From an uncultured Burkholderiales bacterium (GTDB lineage Bacteria; Pseudomonadota; Gammaproteobacteria; Burkholderiales; Burkholderiaceae_C): 64,000 nucleotides of DNA. The notes beneath the pieces are model-generated. The model saw nothing but the letters and a program-made list of their open reading frames with translations, was not told the origin of the DNA and ran no database searches. Position numbers and translations under genes: made by a program. The stretch lies in assembly GCA_903932865.1 (NCBI GenBank), contig CAIZHQ010000016.1, positions 620,001 through 684,000 of the forward strand. Reading direction: 5' to 3'. The stretch's first letter is position 1, and each line of letters starts with the position of its first letter. Below, one piece after another: positions 28,057 to 38,067 of the stretch.

Positions 28057-28389
28057 TCAAGCCAGCTGTTGGTCGATGAAAGCGGTCAGTTGAGACTTGC
28101 TCATGGCGCCCACCTTGGTGGCGGCAAGCTGACCGCCCTTGAAGACCATGAGTGTGGGAATGCCGCGAATGCCGAACTTGGCGGGGATGTCGCGGTTGTC
28201 GTCGACATTCATTTTGGCAATTTGAAGTTTGCCCTCGTAGGCGCTGGCCACTTCGTCGAGGATAGGGGCAATCATTTTGCAGGGGCCGCACCATTCGGCC
28301 CAAAAGTCGACCACCACGGGCTGGCTCGACTGGAGCACGTCGGCTTCGAAAGTGGCGTCTGTGGTGTGTTTGATCAAATCGCTGGCCAT
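28057..28389 (-). CDS. trxA: Thioredoxin
   Basis: 110-residue thioredoxin with active site WCGPC (Cys34 and Cys37), preceded by VVVDFWAEW and followed by the cis-proline loop [12 protein letters not shown]. It is a cytoplasmic dithiol reductant for ribonucleotide reductase and other targets. It lies upstream of rho on the same strand and divergent from the flavoprotein gene. Confidence 0.98.
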   Translation of the reverse strand: MASDLIKHTTDATFEADVLQSSQPVVVDFWAEWCGPCKMIAPILDEVASAYEGKLQIAKMNVDDNRDIPAKFGIRGIPTLMVFKGGQLAATKVGAMSKSQLTAFIDQQLA

Positions 28390-28492
28390 GGCCTATTCCT
28401 TAAAAACATTGATATGCGGCTAAAGTTAGTCCTATTTTGACAGAAACTTTTCCCACCCGCATGCAGCAGTTCTCTTGCCAGATCACAAATAC

Positions 28493-29821
28493 ATGAGCCC
28501 TCCAGAACCGATTTCAGATTTTCCCGGCGCACTTGATCTTTCGGCAGAGGTGGCCATTGTGGGAGGGGGCCCTGCTGGCTTGATGGCCGCTGAGCTGCTG
28601 TCGCAAGCGGGTCTGCAGGTGCATCTGTTTGACGCCATGCCGTCGGTGGGGCGCAAGTTTTTACTGGCTGGAAAAGGTGGCTTGAACCTCACCCACGCGG
28701 AGCCCTCGGCTTTGTTCAACACCCGTTTTGGAGCCCGCCAAACCGAGGTCAGTCAGTGGCTCTCTCGGCTGGACGCCCAGGGCGTGCGCGACTGGGCGCA
28801 GAGCTTGGGCGTGGAAACTTTTGTGGGCAGTTCAGGGCGTGTTTTTCCGACCGAAATGAAAGCTGCGCCTTTGCTGCGTGCCTGGCTGCAGCGTTTGCGC
28901 CACCCTGCCAGCGGTGTGCCTGTTCAGTTCCACATGCGCCACCGTTGGCTGGGCTGGCAAGGCGACCGCCTGGTGTTTGGCCGTCGGAACGATCCCTCGC
29001 CGCTGCAGGTCAATGCGGGAGCCACTGTGTTGGCGCTGGGCGGGGCCAGTTGGCCGCAGCTCGGCTCGGACGGCACATGGCTTGCCCATTTGAAGGAGCA
29101 GGGCGTCGAGGTCGCCCCCTTGAAGCCAGCCAATTGCGGCTTTGATGTGTTGGGGCGTGAGGGCGAGGGTTGGACGGCCCACTTCAGGGACAAATATGCT
29201 GGACATCCGCTCAAGTCGGTGGTGTTGACCGTGCCAGGTTTTCTTGAAAACGCGCGGCCCCCCCGTTTTCAGCGCAAAGGTGAGTTTGTGATCACCGAGA
29301 CCGGGCTGGAAGGCAGTCTGGTGTACGCCGCATCGGCCTGGCTGCGCGATGACTTGGCTGAGCGCGGGCAGACCTGTTTGCTGCTGGATTTGTTGCCCGA
29401 TAAATCACCTGAACAGGTCTTCAAAGAAGTGGCCTGGCCACGCGGCAGCCGCAGCCTCAGTAGCCACCTCAAAAGCCGACTCGGCTTGGACGGCGCGAAG
29501 ATGGGCTTGCTGTTCGAGTTGTGCACATCCGAGAATTGGGCACGGCCTGAGGCCTTGGCTTCGACCATCAAAGCTCTGCCTGTGCCCTTGAAGCGTACCC
29601 GCCCCTTGGCCGAGGCGATCAGCACCGCCGGAGGGGTGGCTTTGCAGGCTATGGGGCCTGATTTGATGCTGTCGGCCCGTCCGGGCGTATTTTGCGCGGG
29701 TGAGATGCTCGACTGGGAAGCGCCCACCGGCGGTTACCTGCTGACGGCCTGTTTGGCCAGTGGTCAACAGGCTGCAATGGGTGTTTTGAGGCACCTTTCA
29801 GGCAGGACATGCACAATTTGA
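28493..29821 (+). CDS. NAD(P)/FAD-dependent oxidoreductase, HI0933/YhiN family (TIGR03862-like)
   Basis: 442-residue flavoprotein. The FAD-binding motif VAIVGGGPAGLMAAE is near residue 20, GRKFLLAGKGGLNLTH follows (family form of GGGRCNxTN), and the C-terminal FAD contact is GGYLLTACLASGQQAA. The family is widespread but its reaction is unknown. The start was taken at ATG 28493; a TTG six codons upstream is possible, and neither has a clear ribosome site. Confidence 0.85.
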   Translation: MSPPEPISDFPGALDLSAEVAIVGGGPAGLMAAELLSQAGLQVHLFDAMPSVGRKFLLAGKGGLNLTHAEPSALFNTRFGARQTEVSQWLSRLDAQGVRDWAQSLGVETFVGSSGRVFPTEMKAAPLLRAWLQRLRHPASGVPVQFHMRHRWLGWQGDRLVFGRRNDPSPLQVNAGATVLALGGASWPQLGSDGTWLAHLKEQGVEVAPLKPANCGFDVLGREGEGWTAHFRDKYAGHPLKSVVLTVPGFLENARPPRFQRKGEFVITETGLEGSLVYAASAWLRDDLAERGQTCLLLDLLPDKSPEQVFKEVAWPRGSRSLSSHLKSRLGLDGAKMGLLFELCTSENWARPEALASTIKALPVPLKRTRPLAEAISTAGGVALQAMGPDLMLSARPGVFCAGEMLDWEAPTGGYLLTACLASGQQAAMGVLRHLSGRTCTI

Positions 29822-29898
29822 TACCGGTTGTGTATGCCTAATCGCCTTTGGCCGCGTTATGTAAGGGCTCAACCAACCCATCCATGACCGAGGTCTTT

Positions 29899-30195
29899 AT
29901 GTCTCCAGAAGCCAGCCAGGAATACCAACATGCCGTTGAAGAGGCAGCCAATGCTTTCATGAAGGTGATGACCCTGCGGGGTTTCCAGGTAAGGGATTAC
30001 CCTCAAAATTTTGTGGCCCAGATGGCCCAAACCACCCGTTTGGCCTTTGAGGCCAATCGTCAAGGTGCGCACGATCGCGCGGATGCTTTGGTCTCGGACA
30101 TGCTCAGCGTTCCCAGTGCTCCCGTGCGTGCAGCCTCAGCCAAAGTGCCCCACAAAAAGACGGCTTTCCCATCGCTGAGCCGTCGCCTGGCCTGA
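29899..30195 (+). CDS. Conserved-looking small protein of unknown function
   Basis: 98-residue soluble, mainly helical and mildly basic protein (MSPEASQEYQHAVEEAANAF at the start, a Pro/Lys/Ser-rich tail). The start at 29899 is favoured because GAGG lies 5-9 nt upstream; ATG 29884 would add five residues. No domain was recognised. It stands alone between the flavoprotein and rhlE genes. Confidence 0.65.
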   Translation: MSPEASQEYQHAVEEAANAFMKVMTLRGFQVRDYPQNFVAQMAQTTRLAFEANRQGAHDRADALVSDMLSVPSAPVRAASAKVPHKKTAFPSLSRRLA

Positions 30196-30300
30196 TGGCC
30201 CCTTCCGGGTGGGCAGTTTGCTTCCCAGTCTGGGCTCTGGCTCGAGGTCTCGTTTGCCATTTTTGGCAATGGCAGTTCAAAATGCGACAATAGCGGGTTA

Positions 30301-31752
30301 ATGACCGACTCTTTTTCCAATTTATCTCTGGCGCCCACGCTGGCACGAGCCGTGGCCGAAATGGGCTACGAATCCATGACCCCTATCCAGGCCCAAGCCA
30401 TTCCGGTGGTGTTGACGGGCCAGGACGTGATGGGCGCAGCCCAGACCGGCACCGGCAAAACGGCGGCGTTCTCGTTGCCTTTGCTGCAGCGCCTGCTCAA
30501 GCACGAAAACCCCTCCACCTCGCCCGCCCGCCACCCGGTGCGCGCCTTGGTGCTGTTGCCCACGCGCGAACTTGCCGATCAGGTCGCCCAGCAGATCAAG
30601 CTGTACGCCAAGTACACCCAACTGCGCAGTGCGGTGGTGTTTGGTGGCATGGACATGAAGCCCCAGACCCTGGAGTTGAAAAAAGGCGTTGAGGTGCTGG
30701 TCGCCACACCCGGCCGCTTGCTGGACCACATCGAAGCCAAAAACGCGGTGCTCAACCAAGTGGAATATGTGGTCCTGGACGAAGCCGACCGCATGTTGGA
30801 CATTGGCTTTTTGCCCGATTTGCAGCGCATCCTGAGTTATTTGCCCAAGCAGCGCACCACCTTGTTGTTTTCGGCCACGTTCTCACCCGAAATCAAGCGC
30901 CTGGCGGGCAGCTACCTGCAAAACCCCATCACCATCGAGGTGGCCCGGCCCAACGAAACAGCCTCCACCGTCGAGCAGCGGTTTTACGCCGCGCAAGACG
31001 ACGACAAGCGACGCGTGATCCGCAAGGTGCTGGACGACCGGGGTATCAAGCAGGCCTTCATTTTTGTGAACAGCAAGCTCGGTTGTGGCCGTTTGGCCCG
31101 CTCTTTGGAGCGCGAAGGCCTGCGCACTGCTGCCTTGCACGGCGACAAAAGCCAGGACGAGCGCCTGAAAGCGCTGGAAGCCTTCAAGCAAGGCGAAGTC
31201 GATTTGCTGGTTTGCACCGATGTGGCTGCGCGCGGTCTGGACATCAAGGACGTGCCCGCGGTGTTCAACTTCGACGTGCCCTACAACGCCGAAGACTACG
31301 TGCACCGCATTGGCCGCACCGGTCGCGCCGGCGCTTCCGGCTTGGCCGTGACTTTGGTCAGTCCGTCTGACGCGCGATTGGTGGCCGACATTGAAAAGCT
31401 GATCAAGAAAAAGCTGGAGGTTGAAACCCTCCAGCTGGACACCGCTCCGGCCGGCCCCGCGCCCGAGAAGTGGGGCGCACGCGCCGAAGACCGACCGCGT
31501 GGCCGCGCTTTTGAAAGCCGCCGCCGTGACGAGTTTGACCCGCGTGACGCCCTGGAAACGCCGCGAGAGCGCCGTGGGGGCTTTCGTCCCGCACCCATCA
31601 ACCGCGATCCTTTCTTCAGCAAGCCCTATGAGGCACAGCCTGCCGATGCCTCGCCCAGCTGGGATGCGGTGCCCAAAGCGCCGCGCTCGTCGATTTCGGC
31701 CAACATCAAGCCCAAGCGCAAGGTGGCGGCTTTGTTCAAATCGGACGACTGA
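30301..31752 (+). CDS. rhlE: DEAD-box RNA helicase RhlE
   Basis: 483-residue DEAD-box helicase. The Q-motif GYESMTPIQAQAIP is at about 22, motif I AQTGTGKT at about 46, motif II VLDEADRMLD, motif III FSATFS and motif VI HRIGRTGRAG. A basic low-complexity tail of about 100 residues follows the core, as in RhlE, ending in KPKRKVAALFKSDD. The role is RNA remodelling in ribosome assembly or decay. Confidence 0.96.
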   Translation: MTDSFSNLSLAPTLARAVAEMGYESMTPIQAQAIPVVLTGQDVMGAAQTGTGKTAAFSLPLLQRLLKHENPSTSPARHPVRALVLLPTRELADQVAQQIKLYAKYTQLRSAVVFGGMDMKPQTLELKKGVEVLVATPGRLLDHIEAKNAVLNQVEYVVLDEADRMLDIGFLPDLQRILSYLPKQRTTLLFSATFSPEIKRLAGSYLQNPITIEVARPNETASTVEQRFYAAQDDDKRRVIRKVLDDRGIKQAFIFVNSKLGCGRLARSLEREGLRTAALHGDKSQDERLKALEAFKQGEVDLLVCTDVAARGLDIKDVPAVFNFDVPYNAEDYVHRIGRTGRAGASGLAVTLVSPSDARLVADIEKLIKKKLEVETLQLDTAPAGPAPEKWGARAEDRPRGRAFESRRRDEFDPRDALETPRERRGGFRPAPINRDPFFSKPYEAQPADASPSWDAVPKAPRSSISANIKPKRKVAALFKSDD

Positions 31753-31860
31753 TTTTTTGAGGGTCTGGCCTGTCAAGTGATTCAGGCAGGGTCCCAGGGC
31801 GGACACTGGCTTTTTTGTATGCTCTACACGCCAGCAGCCGGGCGCTGTCAAAATACACGG

Positions 31861-34077
31861 ATGCGTCCACCCCATCTCACCCCCATCCTCAATCCCTTGA
31901 CCCACAGCCTGCTGCTGGCAGGGGTTGCCTTGTATTTTTTGCCCGGTTGGGCTTGGGCTCAAAGCCCTGCCAGCGCGACGCCCAGCGCACCTGCGGCCAC
32001 CGCGCCTGCGGCGGCTGCGACCGATCTGGGCCAAGTCGAAATCCGCAGCAACCGCAACAACGACACCGAGGTGCGCCGCGAGTCTTCGGCCTCCAAAATC
32101 GTCATTGGCCGCGAAGAAATTGAAAAGCAAGGCGATTCGACTTTGGGCGAGGTGCTCAAACGCTTGCCTGGCGTGACGGTCCAAGGTGCACCGGGTCGTG
32201 GCGGTGCCATCCGCATGCGGGGCCTGGGGGGCGGGTACACCCAAATCCTCATTGACGGCGAGCGTGTGCCGCCAGGCTTTTCCATCGATTCACTCACCCC
32301 TGAGCAGGTCGAAAAAATTGAAATCATGCGAGCCCCCACGGCCGAAACTGGCGCCAGGGCCATCGCGGGCACCATCAACATCGTCCTGCGCGAGGGTCAA
32401 AAAGCCAACCCCGACGACCTCAAAATCACCCGCAGTCAGGAGCATGGCGAGGGCTCGACCATGCTCAACTGGGTCCACAACCTCAAGACCCAGCCCCTGA
32501 GCGGTACCGTGACCTTGTCCCTGATGGACCAGTACCGGCCAGATGAAAGCACATCGGTCATCACCTCCGATCCGGGCGTTGACCGCATCCGCTTCAACGA
32601 ATCGGTTGGGCACCGCAAAGGCCTGCACGCCAATGCCCGTCTGCAGTGGAGAGGCGAGCAAGGCCGCACCCTCACGATCACGCCTTTTGTGGTGTATTCA
32701 GACTACACCAGCCCCGGCCAAGTGCAGATCCGTGAAACAGCGGGCAGCTTGCGGTCTGACAGCGCCCAGACACTGAACCAAAGCATTTTTGCCATGGCCC
32801 GGCTGAACGGCCAATGGGCGCAGCGCCTGTCGGCCGATGACCGGCTTGAAGTGCGCTTTGGCTTGGGCCTGTCAAAGTACGACTTTCGCCTGGACCAGAC
32901 CGGCGCGGCCGATGTGCTGCTGTTCAATGGCTTTGAAACGCAAAACTTTGTCGACCGCACGGGCAGCCTCAACGGCAAATGGACCCGTGCCATGGACAAC
33001 GGCCACCAGATCGTGAGCGGCCTGGAATTCGAAGGTGTGCGACGGGTGGAACAGGCCAATGCTGCCGTGGACGAGGACGGTGGCGATATCCGGGCCCGCA
33101 CCATGCGCTGGGCCGCTTATGCGCAAGACGAGTTCAAAATCAACGCCAATTGGTCGGCCTACACCGGTTTGCGCTACGAATCCATCTTGACAGAAGGCAC
33201 GAGCGAGCAAGGGCTCAAGTCCAATACCAGCTCGGTCTGGACGCCCTTGTTGCATGCGCTGTGGAAGCCCGATCCGGCCAAGCGCGACCAGGTGCGCATG
33301 AGCCTGACACGCAGCTACAAAACCCCCACGCTCTACAACCTGGTGGCCCGGCCAGTGCCCTCGCGCGAGGCCAACAGCCCCACCCGCCCCGACCGTGTGG
33401 GCAACCCCGACTTGAGGCCCGAAATGGCCACCGGCATTGATGTGGCCTTTGAGCGCTACTTGCCCGGCGGTGGCGTCCTCAGTGCCAACGTGTTTCATCG
33501 GCAAATCACCGACCTGATCCGCTACACCGTGGCTCAGCAAAACAGCCCTTCTTGGGCGCCTGGTCAAGACCGCTGGGTGTCTTCGCCCATCAACCTGGGC
33601 GATGCCACCACTCAGGGCATCGAGCTCGAAGCCAAATTCCGTCTGGACCAGGTGCGGGCAGGCGCCTTGCCGGTGGACATCCGCAGCAACCTGAGCCTCT
33701 TCAGCTCCCGGGTCAAGCAGGTGCCTGGCCCCGACAACCGGCTTGACCAGCAGCCCGGCATGACGGCCAACCTGGGGGCCGACTACCGCGTGCGCAGCAT
33801 CCCGCTCACGGTGGGTGGCAACCTCAATTGGAACCCCGACTACGACACCCGCCGCAGCGAGCAGCAGTGGGCCTATCAGGGCACCAAACGCGTGCTCGAC
33901 GTGTATGGTCAATGGCGCTTTTCCCCCGCCACCGCCTTGCGCCTGACGGTGAGCAACTTCACCTCCCGCGATTTCCTGACCACGTCCACCTACAGCGGCA
34001 ACGGCGTGAGTGAAACCTCCCGCAACACCTCGCCAAGCTGGCGCAATGTCCAGTTGCGCCTGGAGATGAAAATCTGA
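31861..34077 (+). CDS. TonB-dependent outer-membrane receptor
   Basis: 738-residue outer-membrane receptor. The signal peptide ends in GWAWA-QSPA, then comes an Ala/Pro/Thr linker, a plug domain (GDSTLGEVLKRLPGVTV, RGLGGGYTQILIDGERVPPG) and a long beta barrel ending in LRLEMKI with aromatic-poor strands. It resembles siderophore/iron receptors of the FepA/CirA type, but the ligand is unknown. The start at 31861 was chosen to expose the signal peptide. No Fur-like site was identified with confidence in the preceding 108 bases. Confidence 0.9.
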   Translation: MRPPHLTPILNPLTHSLLLAGVALYFLPGWAWAQSPASATPSAPAATAPAAAATDLGQVEIRSNRNNDTEVRRESSASKIVIGREEIEKQGDSTLGEVLKRLPGVTVQGAPGRGGAIRMRGLGGGYTQILIDGERVPPGFSIDSLTPEQVEKIEIMRAPTAETGARAIAGTINIVLREGQKANPDDLKITRSQEHGEGSTMLNWVHNLKTQPLSGTVTLSLMDQYRPDESTSVITSDPGVDRIRFNESVGHRKGLHANARLQWRGEQGRTLTITPFVVYSDYTSPGQVQIRETAGSLRSDSAQTLNQSIFAMARLNGQWAQRLSADDRLEVRFGLGLSKYDFRLDQTGAADVLLFNGFETQNFVDRTGSLNGKWTRAMDNGHQIVSGLEFEGVRRVEQANAAVDEDGGDIRARTMRWAAYAQDEFKINANWSAYTGLRYESILTEGTSEQGLKSNTSSVWTPLLHALWKPDPAKRDQVRMSLTRSYKTPTLYNLVARPVPSREANSPTRPDRVGNPDLRPEMATGIDVAFERYLPGGGVLSANVFHRQITDLIRYTVAQQNSPSWAPGQDRWVSSPINLGDATTQGIELEAKFRLDQVRAGALPVDIRSNLSLFSSRVKQVPGPDNRLDQQPGMTANLGADYRVRSIPLTVGGNLNWNPDYDTRRSEQQWAYQGTKRVLDVYGQWRFSPATALRLTVSNFTSRDFLTTSTYSGNGVSETSRNTSPSWRNVQLRLEMKI

Positions 34078-34129
34078 CGTTTCTTGTGACAAGATGGTGG
34101 CCCAAGAACAATCCTCACTGGAGACAAAC

Positions 34130-34996
34130 ATGCCCCAAAAAGACGGCGCCTGGCATGACAGCATGTACAACAACCGGGCCTTGGTGCCCGATTTTGCGGA
34201 CCACTTAGCCCATTGGACTCGGACCTCAAAGCAGGCGCGTGAAACGCATCAACCTTTGTTGGACGTGCCCTATGGCGACGGCCTGAATGAAACACTGGAC
34301 ATTTTTCCCGCAGCACGTGCCGGTGCGCCCGTGGTCATTTTTATCCACGGTGGTTATTGGCGCAGCTTAGACAAATCGGACAACTCCTTTGTCGCCCCGA
34401 GTTTGTGTGACATAGGCGCTTGCGTGGTGATGGTCAATTACGCGTTGTGTCCCGGCACGCCCGAGCGGCCTGTCACCATCCCTGACATTGGTATGCAGAT
34501 GGCCCGAGCCGCGGCCTGGGTTTGGCGCCACATTGAAGCGCATGGCGGCGATCCAGGCAACATCACTGTGATCGGTCACTCGGCGGGTGGGCACTTGGCG
34601 GCCATGCTGCTGGGCTGTGACTGGAAAAAGCTCGGACGTGATTTGCCTGCAGGTTTGTTGACCAAAGCCTTGGCGATCTCTGGTGTGTTTGACCTGGAGT
34701 CCATGCGCAAAACGCCTTTTTTGCAGGGTGACTTGCGGCTCACGTCAGCGCAGGTGCGCAAGGCCAGCCCCGCCAAATGGCAACGTCCCAGCAAGGGCGT
34801 GTTGTATGCCGTGGCGGGGGGCGAGGAGAGCGCTGAATTCCTGCGCCACATTCGCCTGATTCAACAGGCTTGGGGTCCCAAAACTGTGCCGGTGTGCGAA
34901 GCCTTGCCGGGCTTGAACCACATGAGCATCGTGACCGACCTGACCCTGCCGGGCACGCGTTTGCATGCGCTGGCCCAGCAGCTGATCGCTGCTTAA
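34130..34996 (+). CDS. Alpha/beta hydrolase, arylformamidase-like
   Basis: 288-residue cytoplasmic hydrolase. The oxyanion motif HGGYW and nucleophile elbow GHSAGG are the pair seen in the kynurenine formamidase-like/BD-FAE-type branch; Asp and His of the triad would lie near ESAEF and GLNHMS in the C-terminal third. GGAGA precedes the ATG at 34130. No kynurenine pathway genes are nearby, so the true substrate is open. Confidence 0.85.
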   Translation: MPQKDGAWHDSMYNNRALVPDFADHLAHWTRTSKQARETHQPLLDVPYGDGLNETLDIFPAARAGAPVVIFIHGGYWRSLDKSDNSFVAPSLCDIGACVVMVNYALCPGTPERPVTIPDIGMQMARAAAWVWRHIEAHGGDPGNITVIGHSAGGHLAAMLLGCDWKKLGRDLPAGLLTKALAISGVFDLESMRKTPFLQGDLRLTSAQVRKASPAKWQRPSKGVLYAVAGGEESAEFLRHIRLIQQAWGPKTVPVCEALPGLNHMSIVTDLTLPGTRLHALAQQLIAA

Positions 34997-34999
34997 AAA

Positions 35000-35036
35000 A
35001 AGCCCCAGCGGCATGACCGTTGGGGCTTGGTTTTTT
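35000..35036. terminator. Bidirectional Rho-independent terminator
   Basis: An 8-bp stem (AAGCCCCA at 35000-35007 with TGGGGCTT at 35021-35028), extended by an internal CGG/CCG, is flanked by GG plus six T on the plus side and an A-run (34995-35000) that reads as a U-run on the minus strand. It terminates both the hydrolase gene and the convergent tctC-like gene. Confidence 0.93.
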
Positions 35037-35050
35037 AGGCCCTTATTTCA

Positions 35051-35074
35051 GCCCCGCCTATTCGGGGCTTTTTT
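35051..35074 (+). terminator. Second hairpin terminator abutting the tctC stop codon
   Basis: A 6-bp GC stem (GCCCCG at 35051-35056 with CGGGGC at 35063-35068) is followed by six T and touches the last base of the convergent gene. It backs up the terminator at 35000-35036 for plus-strand transcription. Confidence 0.8.
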
Positions 35075-36045
35075 CAATCCAGCTTGATGTTGGCGGTCTT
35101 GATGGCCTGGGTCCAGTCGGCGATTTCGCGGTCCAGCAATTTGGTCATGTCGGCCGGGGCGAGAAAGCGCACCTCAATGCCCGCTTGGTCAGCACGTTGT
35201 TTGCTCTCGGGCAAGTCCAAGCTGCGCTTGACGGCATCGGCCAGTTGGTTGATGGTGGCTGTGGGTGTGCCTGCTGGGGCATAAAGGGCCACCCAAGCTT
35301 CCAGGTCAATGTTGGGGTAACCCGCTTCGGCCATGGTCGGCACTTGCGGCATGCCGGGGTGGCGTTTTTTGCCGGTCACGGCCAGCGCCTTGAGTTTGCC
35401 CGCCTGGATGTGTTGCATCACCGAGGGTGGCGTGGTCATGAACACCTGCACTTGGCCACCCAACACGTCGGCAATGGCCTGGCCAGAACCCTTGTAAGGC
35501 ACATGCACCAAATCCACGGCGGTTTGCTGCTTGAAGATCTCGGTGCCGATGTGTGAGACCGAACCATTGCCCTGCGAGGCGTAGTTCAGCTTGCCCGGGT
35601 TTTGCTTCAAATACGCGATGAAATCCCGCATGTTGTTGGCAGGCACTGAGGGGTGCACCGCCACCACGTTGGTGGCCACGGTGATCAAGCCCACGGGTGT
35701 CAAATCTTTCAACTCCCAAGGCAGTTTGCTCATCAGGATCGGGTTGGCAATGTGGTAACCCGAGTAAGACACCAACAAAGTGTGACCATCTTTGGGGCTG
35801 CGGGCCACTTGTTGGTAAGCCAGGTTACCGCTGGCGCCACCTTTGTTGTCGATCACGACCGATTGGCCGATCAAACGGCCCAAAGGCTCCGAGATCAAGC
35901 GGGCCGATGTGTCGACCAAGCCGCCTGGCGGCACGGGCACCACCAGGGTGATCGGCTTGCTGGGGAAGGCCTGGGCCATCAAGGCCAAGGGGGCGCACAA
36001 GCTGGCCATGGTCAGCAGTTTGGAAAAATGGCGACGTGTGTTCAT
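35074..36045 (-). CDS. Tripartite tricarboxylate transporter (Bug/TctC) substrate-binding protein
   Basis: 323-residue periplasmic binding protein. The N-terminus MNTRRHFSKLL is a Tat-type signal ending at ALMAQA-FPSKP. Bug signatures are PITLVVPVPPGGLVDTSAR, VVIDNKGGASGNLAYQQVA and the GTPTATINQLADAVKRSL segment. No TctA/TctB membrane partners lie nearby, as is usual for the many orphan Bug proteins of Burkholderiales. The ligand, probably a small carboxylate, is unknown. Confidence 0.93.
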   Translation of the reverse strand: MNTRRHFSKLLTMASLCAPLALMAQAFPSKPITLVVPVPPGGLVDTSARLISEPLGRLIGQSVVIDNKGGASGNLAYQQVARSPKDGHTLLVSYSGYHIANPILMSKLPWELKDLTPVGLITVATNVVAVHPSVPANNMRDFIAYLKQNPGKLNYASQGNGSVSHIGTEIFKQQTAVDLVHVPYKGSGQAIADVLGGQVQVFMTTPPSVMQHIQAGKLKALAVTGKKRHPGMPQVPTMAEAGYPNIDLEAWVALYAPAGTPTATINQLADAVKRSLDLPESKQRADQAGIEVRFLAPADMTKLLDREIADWTQAIKTANIKLD

Positions 36046-36075
36046 GTGTCTCTCTTTGTGGGTGGGTTTTAAAAA

Positions 36076-37197
36076 TCAGCGCATGCCAATCTTGGCGTCG
36101 TTGAAGATGTTTTTGGCTTCGCGGGGCAGGCTGCGCCAGTACTGGTGTTGTGAGTCGACGGTGCCGCCCAGGGCCACGGCCGCTTCCCAGCCCCAGCGCG
36201 GCTTGTACATGAAAGAACGGGCCAAGGCCACCAGATCGGCGTCGCCGCGTTGCAGCACGGCTTCGGCCTGCGCAGGCTCTGTGATCAGGCCCACGGCGAT
36301 GGTGGTCAGATCCGACTTGGCTTTGACCGCTTTGGCCAAGTGAACTTGGTACTCCGGGCCCAAGACGATTTTTTGCAAAGGCGAGACACCGCCCGACGAG
36401 ATGTGCACAAACTGCGCTCCGGCTTGCTTGAGCTGGACAGACAGCTCTGCGGTTTCTTCGACCGTCCAGCCGTCATCCACCCAGTCGGTGCCCGAAATGC
36501 GCATGCCCAATGTGCCGCCAAAAGCCTCGCGCACGGCTTTGAACACTTCCATCGGCAAGCGGATGCGATTTTCAAACGAGCCACCGTACGCGTCGGTGCG
36601 CTGGTTGGAAATGGGCGACAAAAACTCATGCAGTAAATAACCGTGCGCTGCGTGCAACTCGATGGCCTCAATGCCCAGTTCGTGGCTGCGGCGGGCGGTG
36701 TTGACAAAGTCGGCCTTGAGTTGTGCGATGTCGGCCAGGCTCATCTCGGTGGGGGGCGCTTCATTGGGCAGGTGGGGCAGGGCGCTGGGGGCCACGGGCT
36801 GCCAGCCACCGTTTTCGGGGGCGATCAGCATGCCGCCGTCCCAAGGGGCTGCGCTCGATGCTTTGCGGCCTGCATGGCCGATCTGGATACACACAGGCAT
36901 GGCTGGCGCCAAGCGGCGGGCGCGGTGCAGTTTGTCACCCAGCGCCGCTTGGGTGGCGTCGTCCCACAGGCCCAAGCAGCCGGGGCTGATGCGGCCCACG
37001 GCCGACACGGCGGTGGCCTCGATGGTGAACAGACCCGCGCCGCTGTTGAGCAAGTTGGTCCAGTGTGTCAGGTGCCAATCGGTGGCTTGGCCGTTATCGG
37101 CCGAGTACTGGCACATCGGAGCGACCACGATGCGGTTGGGCAAAGTGAGGGGACCAGAGGGCGCGTTGAAGGTGAAGGGGGTGAACAGCAGGCTCAT
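36076..37197 (-). CDS. NADH:flavin oxidoreductase, Old Yellow Enzyme family (YqjM/XenA-like)
   Basis: 373-residue FMN TIM-barrel ene-reductase. LPNRIVVAPMCQYSADNGQ at about 18, QIGHAGRKA, the active-site HAAHGYLLHEFLSP, and YGGSFENR are diagnostic of the thermophilic-like OYE class. It reduces activated C=C bonds or nitro compounds with NAD(P)H; the physiological substrate is unknown. It is upstream of tctC on the same strand, about 30 nt apart, so they are perhaps cotranscribed. Confidence 0.95.
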   Translation of the reverse strand: MSLLFTPFTFNAPSGPLTLPNRIVVAPMCQYSADNGQATDWHLTHWTNLLNSGAGLFTIEATAVSAVGRISPGCLGLWDDATQAALGDKLHRARRLAPAMPVCIQIGHAGRKASSAAPWDGGMLIAPENGGWQPVAPSALPHLPNEAPPTEMSLADIAQLKADFVNTARRSHELGIEAIELHAAHGYLLHEFLSPISNQRTDAYGGSFENRIRLPMEVFKAVREAFGGTLGMRISGTDWVDDGWTVEETAELSVQLKQAGAQFVHISSGGVSPLQKIVLGPEYQVHLAKAVKAKSDLTTIAVGLITEPAQAEAVLQRGDADLVALARSFMYKPRWGWEAAVALGGTVDSQHQYWRSLPREAKNIFNDAKIGMR

Positions 37198-37299
37198 GGT
37201 GTGGGTGGCTTGGCGTGTGAAATGGGTGGCGCTGGCACAGCCAGCTTGGCAGGGGCATTGGGGGTCTCCCCCAACGCAGAACGTGCGATCTTAGGCAGA

Positions 37300-38067
37300 T
37301 CAAGAGGCAAGTCTTATCCTCTGCGTGACATCAATCACTGCCCGCACTCGGGCATTCTGGAATTCGTCCCAAATTGCCCATTCATCTGGTAATGGGGCAT
37401 CGATGGCCAGCAGCTGCCCGCTGACGGGGTGAGGCAGTTCCAGACTTTCCGCATGCAACCACAGCCGCTGCAGCCCCATCACATCAGCCACCGCACGGTT
37501 GAGTGGGCCTTTGCCGTGCGTGGCGTCGCCGATGATGGGGTGGGCGATGTGCTTCATGTGGCGCCGCAGCTGATGGCGGCGGCCGGTCAGCGGCTCCAGA
37601 GCCACTTCGGCGCAGCGGGTGCTGGCAAACCCCTGCTGGGGTTTGGACTGGGACTGCGGGATCGGCAGTTCAAAGCGCCGCAGCGTGGCAAAGCGGCTTT
37701 GGGCGGGCTGCACCTCCAAGCGCTCTGTGCGCATGTCGTCGGGCATGCGCTTCAAAGGGTGGTCGATCAGACCCGATTCAGCAGGCCAGCCCCGCACCAC
37801 GGCGCGGTATTTTTTTTGCAGGCTATCGCCGCTTTCAAAAGCCAGGCCCAGCGTGCGCGCCACCTCGGCGCTCAGCGCAAACACCAGCACGCCACTGGTG
37901 CCCTTGTCCAAGCGGTGCACGGGCCAGACATGCCGCCCAATCTGGTCGCGCAGGGCCTGCAGCACAAAGCGGGTTTCACCCTTGTCCAGCGGGGTGCGAT
38001 GCACCAGCCAACCCGCGGGCTTGTGCACGATGGCGAGATAATCGTCCAGATAAAGGATGTCGAGCAT
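37300..38067 (-). CDS. truC: tRNA pseudouridine(65) synthase TruC-like
   Basis: 255-residue RluA-family pseudouridine synthase. The N-terminal [20 protein letters not shown] and the catalytic motif [13 protein letters not shown] (Asp nucleophile) align with E. coli TruC, which modifies U65 in t[23 protein letters not shown] follows. It has no S4 domain. The start at 38067 overlaps the divergent yaaA start: the bases CATG at 38065-38068 supply both start codons. Confidence 0.88.
   Translation of the reverse strand: MLDILYLDDYLAIVHKPAGWLVHRTPLDKGETRFVLQALRDQIGRHVWPVHRLDKGTSGVLVFALSAEVARTLGLAFESGDSLQKKYRAVVRGWPAESGLIDHPLKRMPDDMRTERLEVQPAQSRFATLRRFELPIPQSQSKPQQGFASTRCAEVALEPLTGRRHQLRRHMKHIAHPIIGDATHGKGPLNRAVADVMGLQRLWLHAESLELPHPVSGQLLAIDAPLPDEWAIWDEFQNARVRAVIDVTQRIRLAS

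Noticed and set aside
28437..28465. TTGACA upstream of the flavoprotein gene as a -35 box
   Set aside because: No acceptable -10 hexamer at 16-18 nt spacing.
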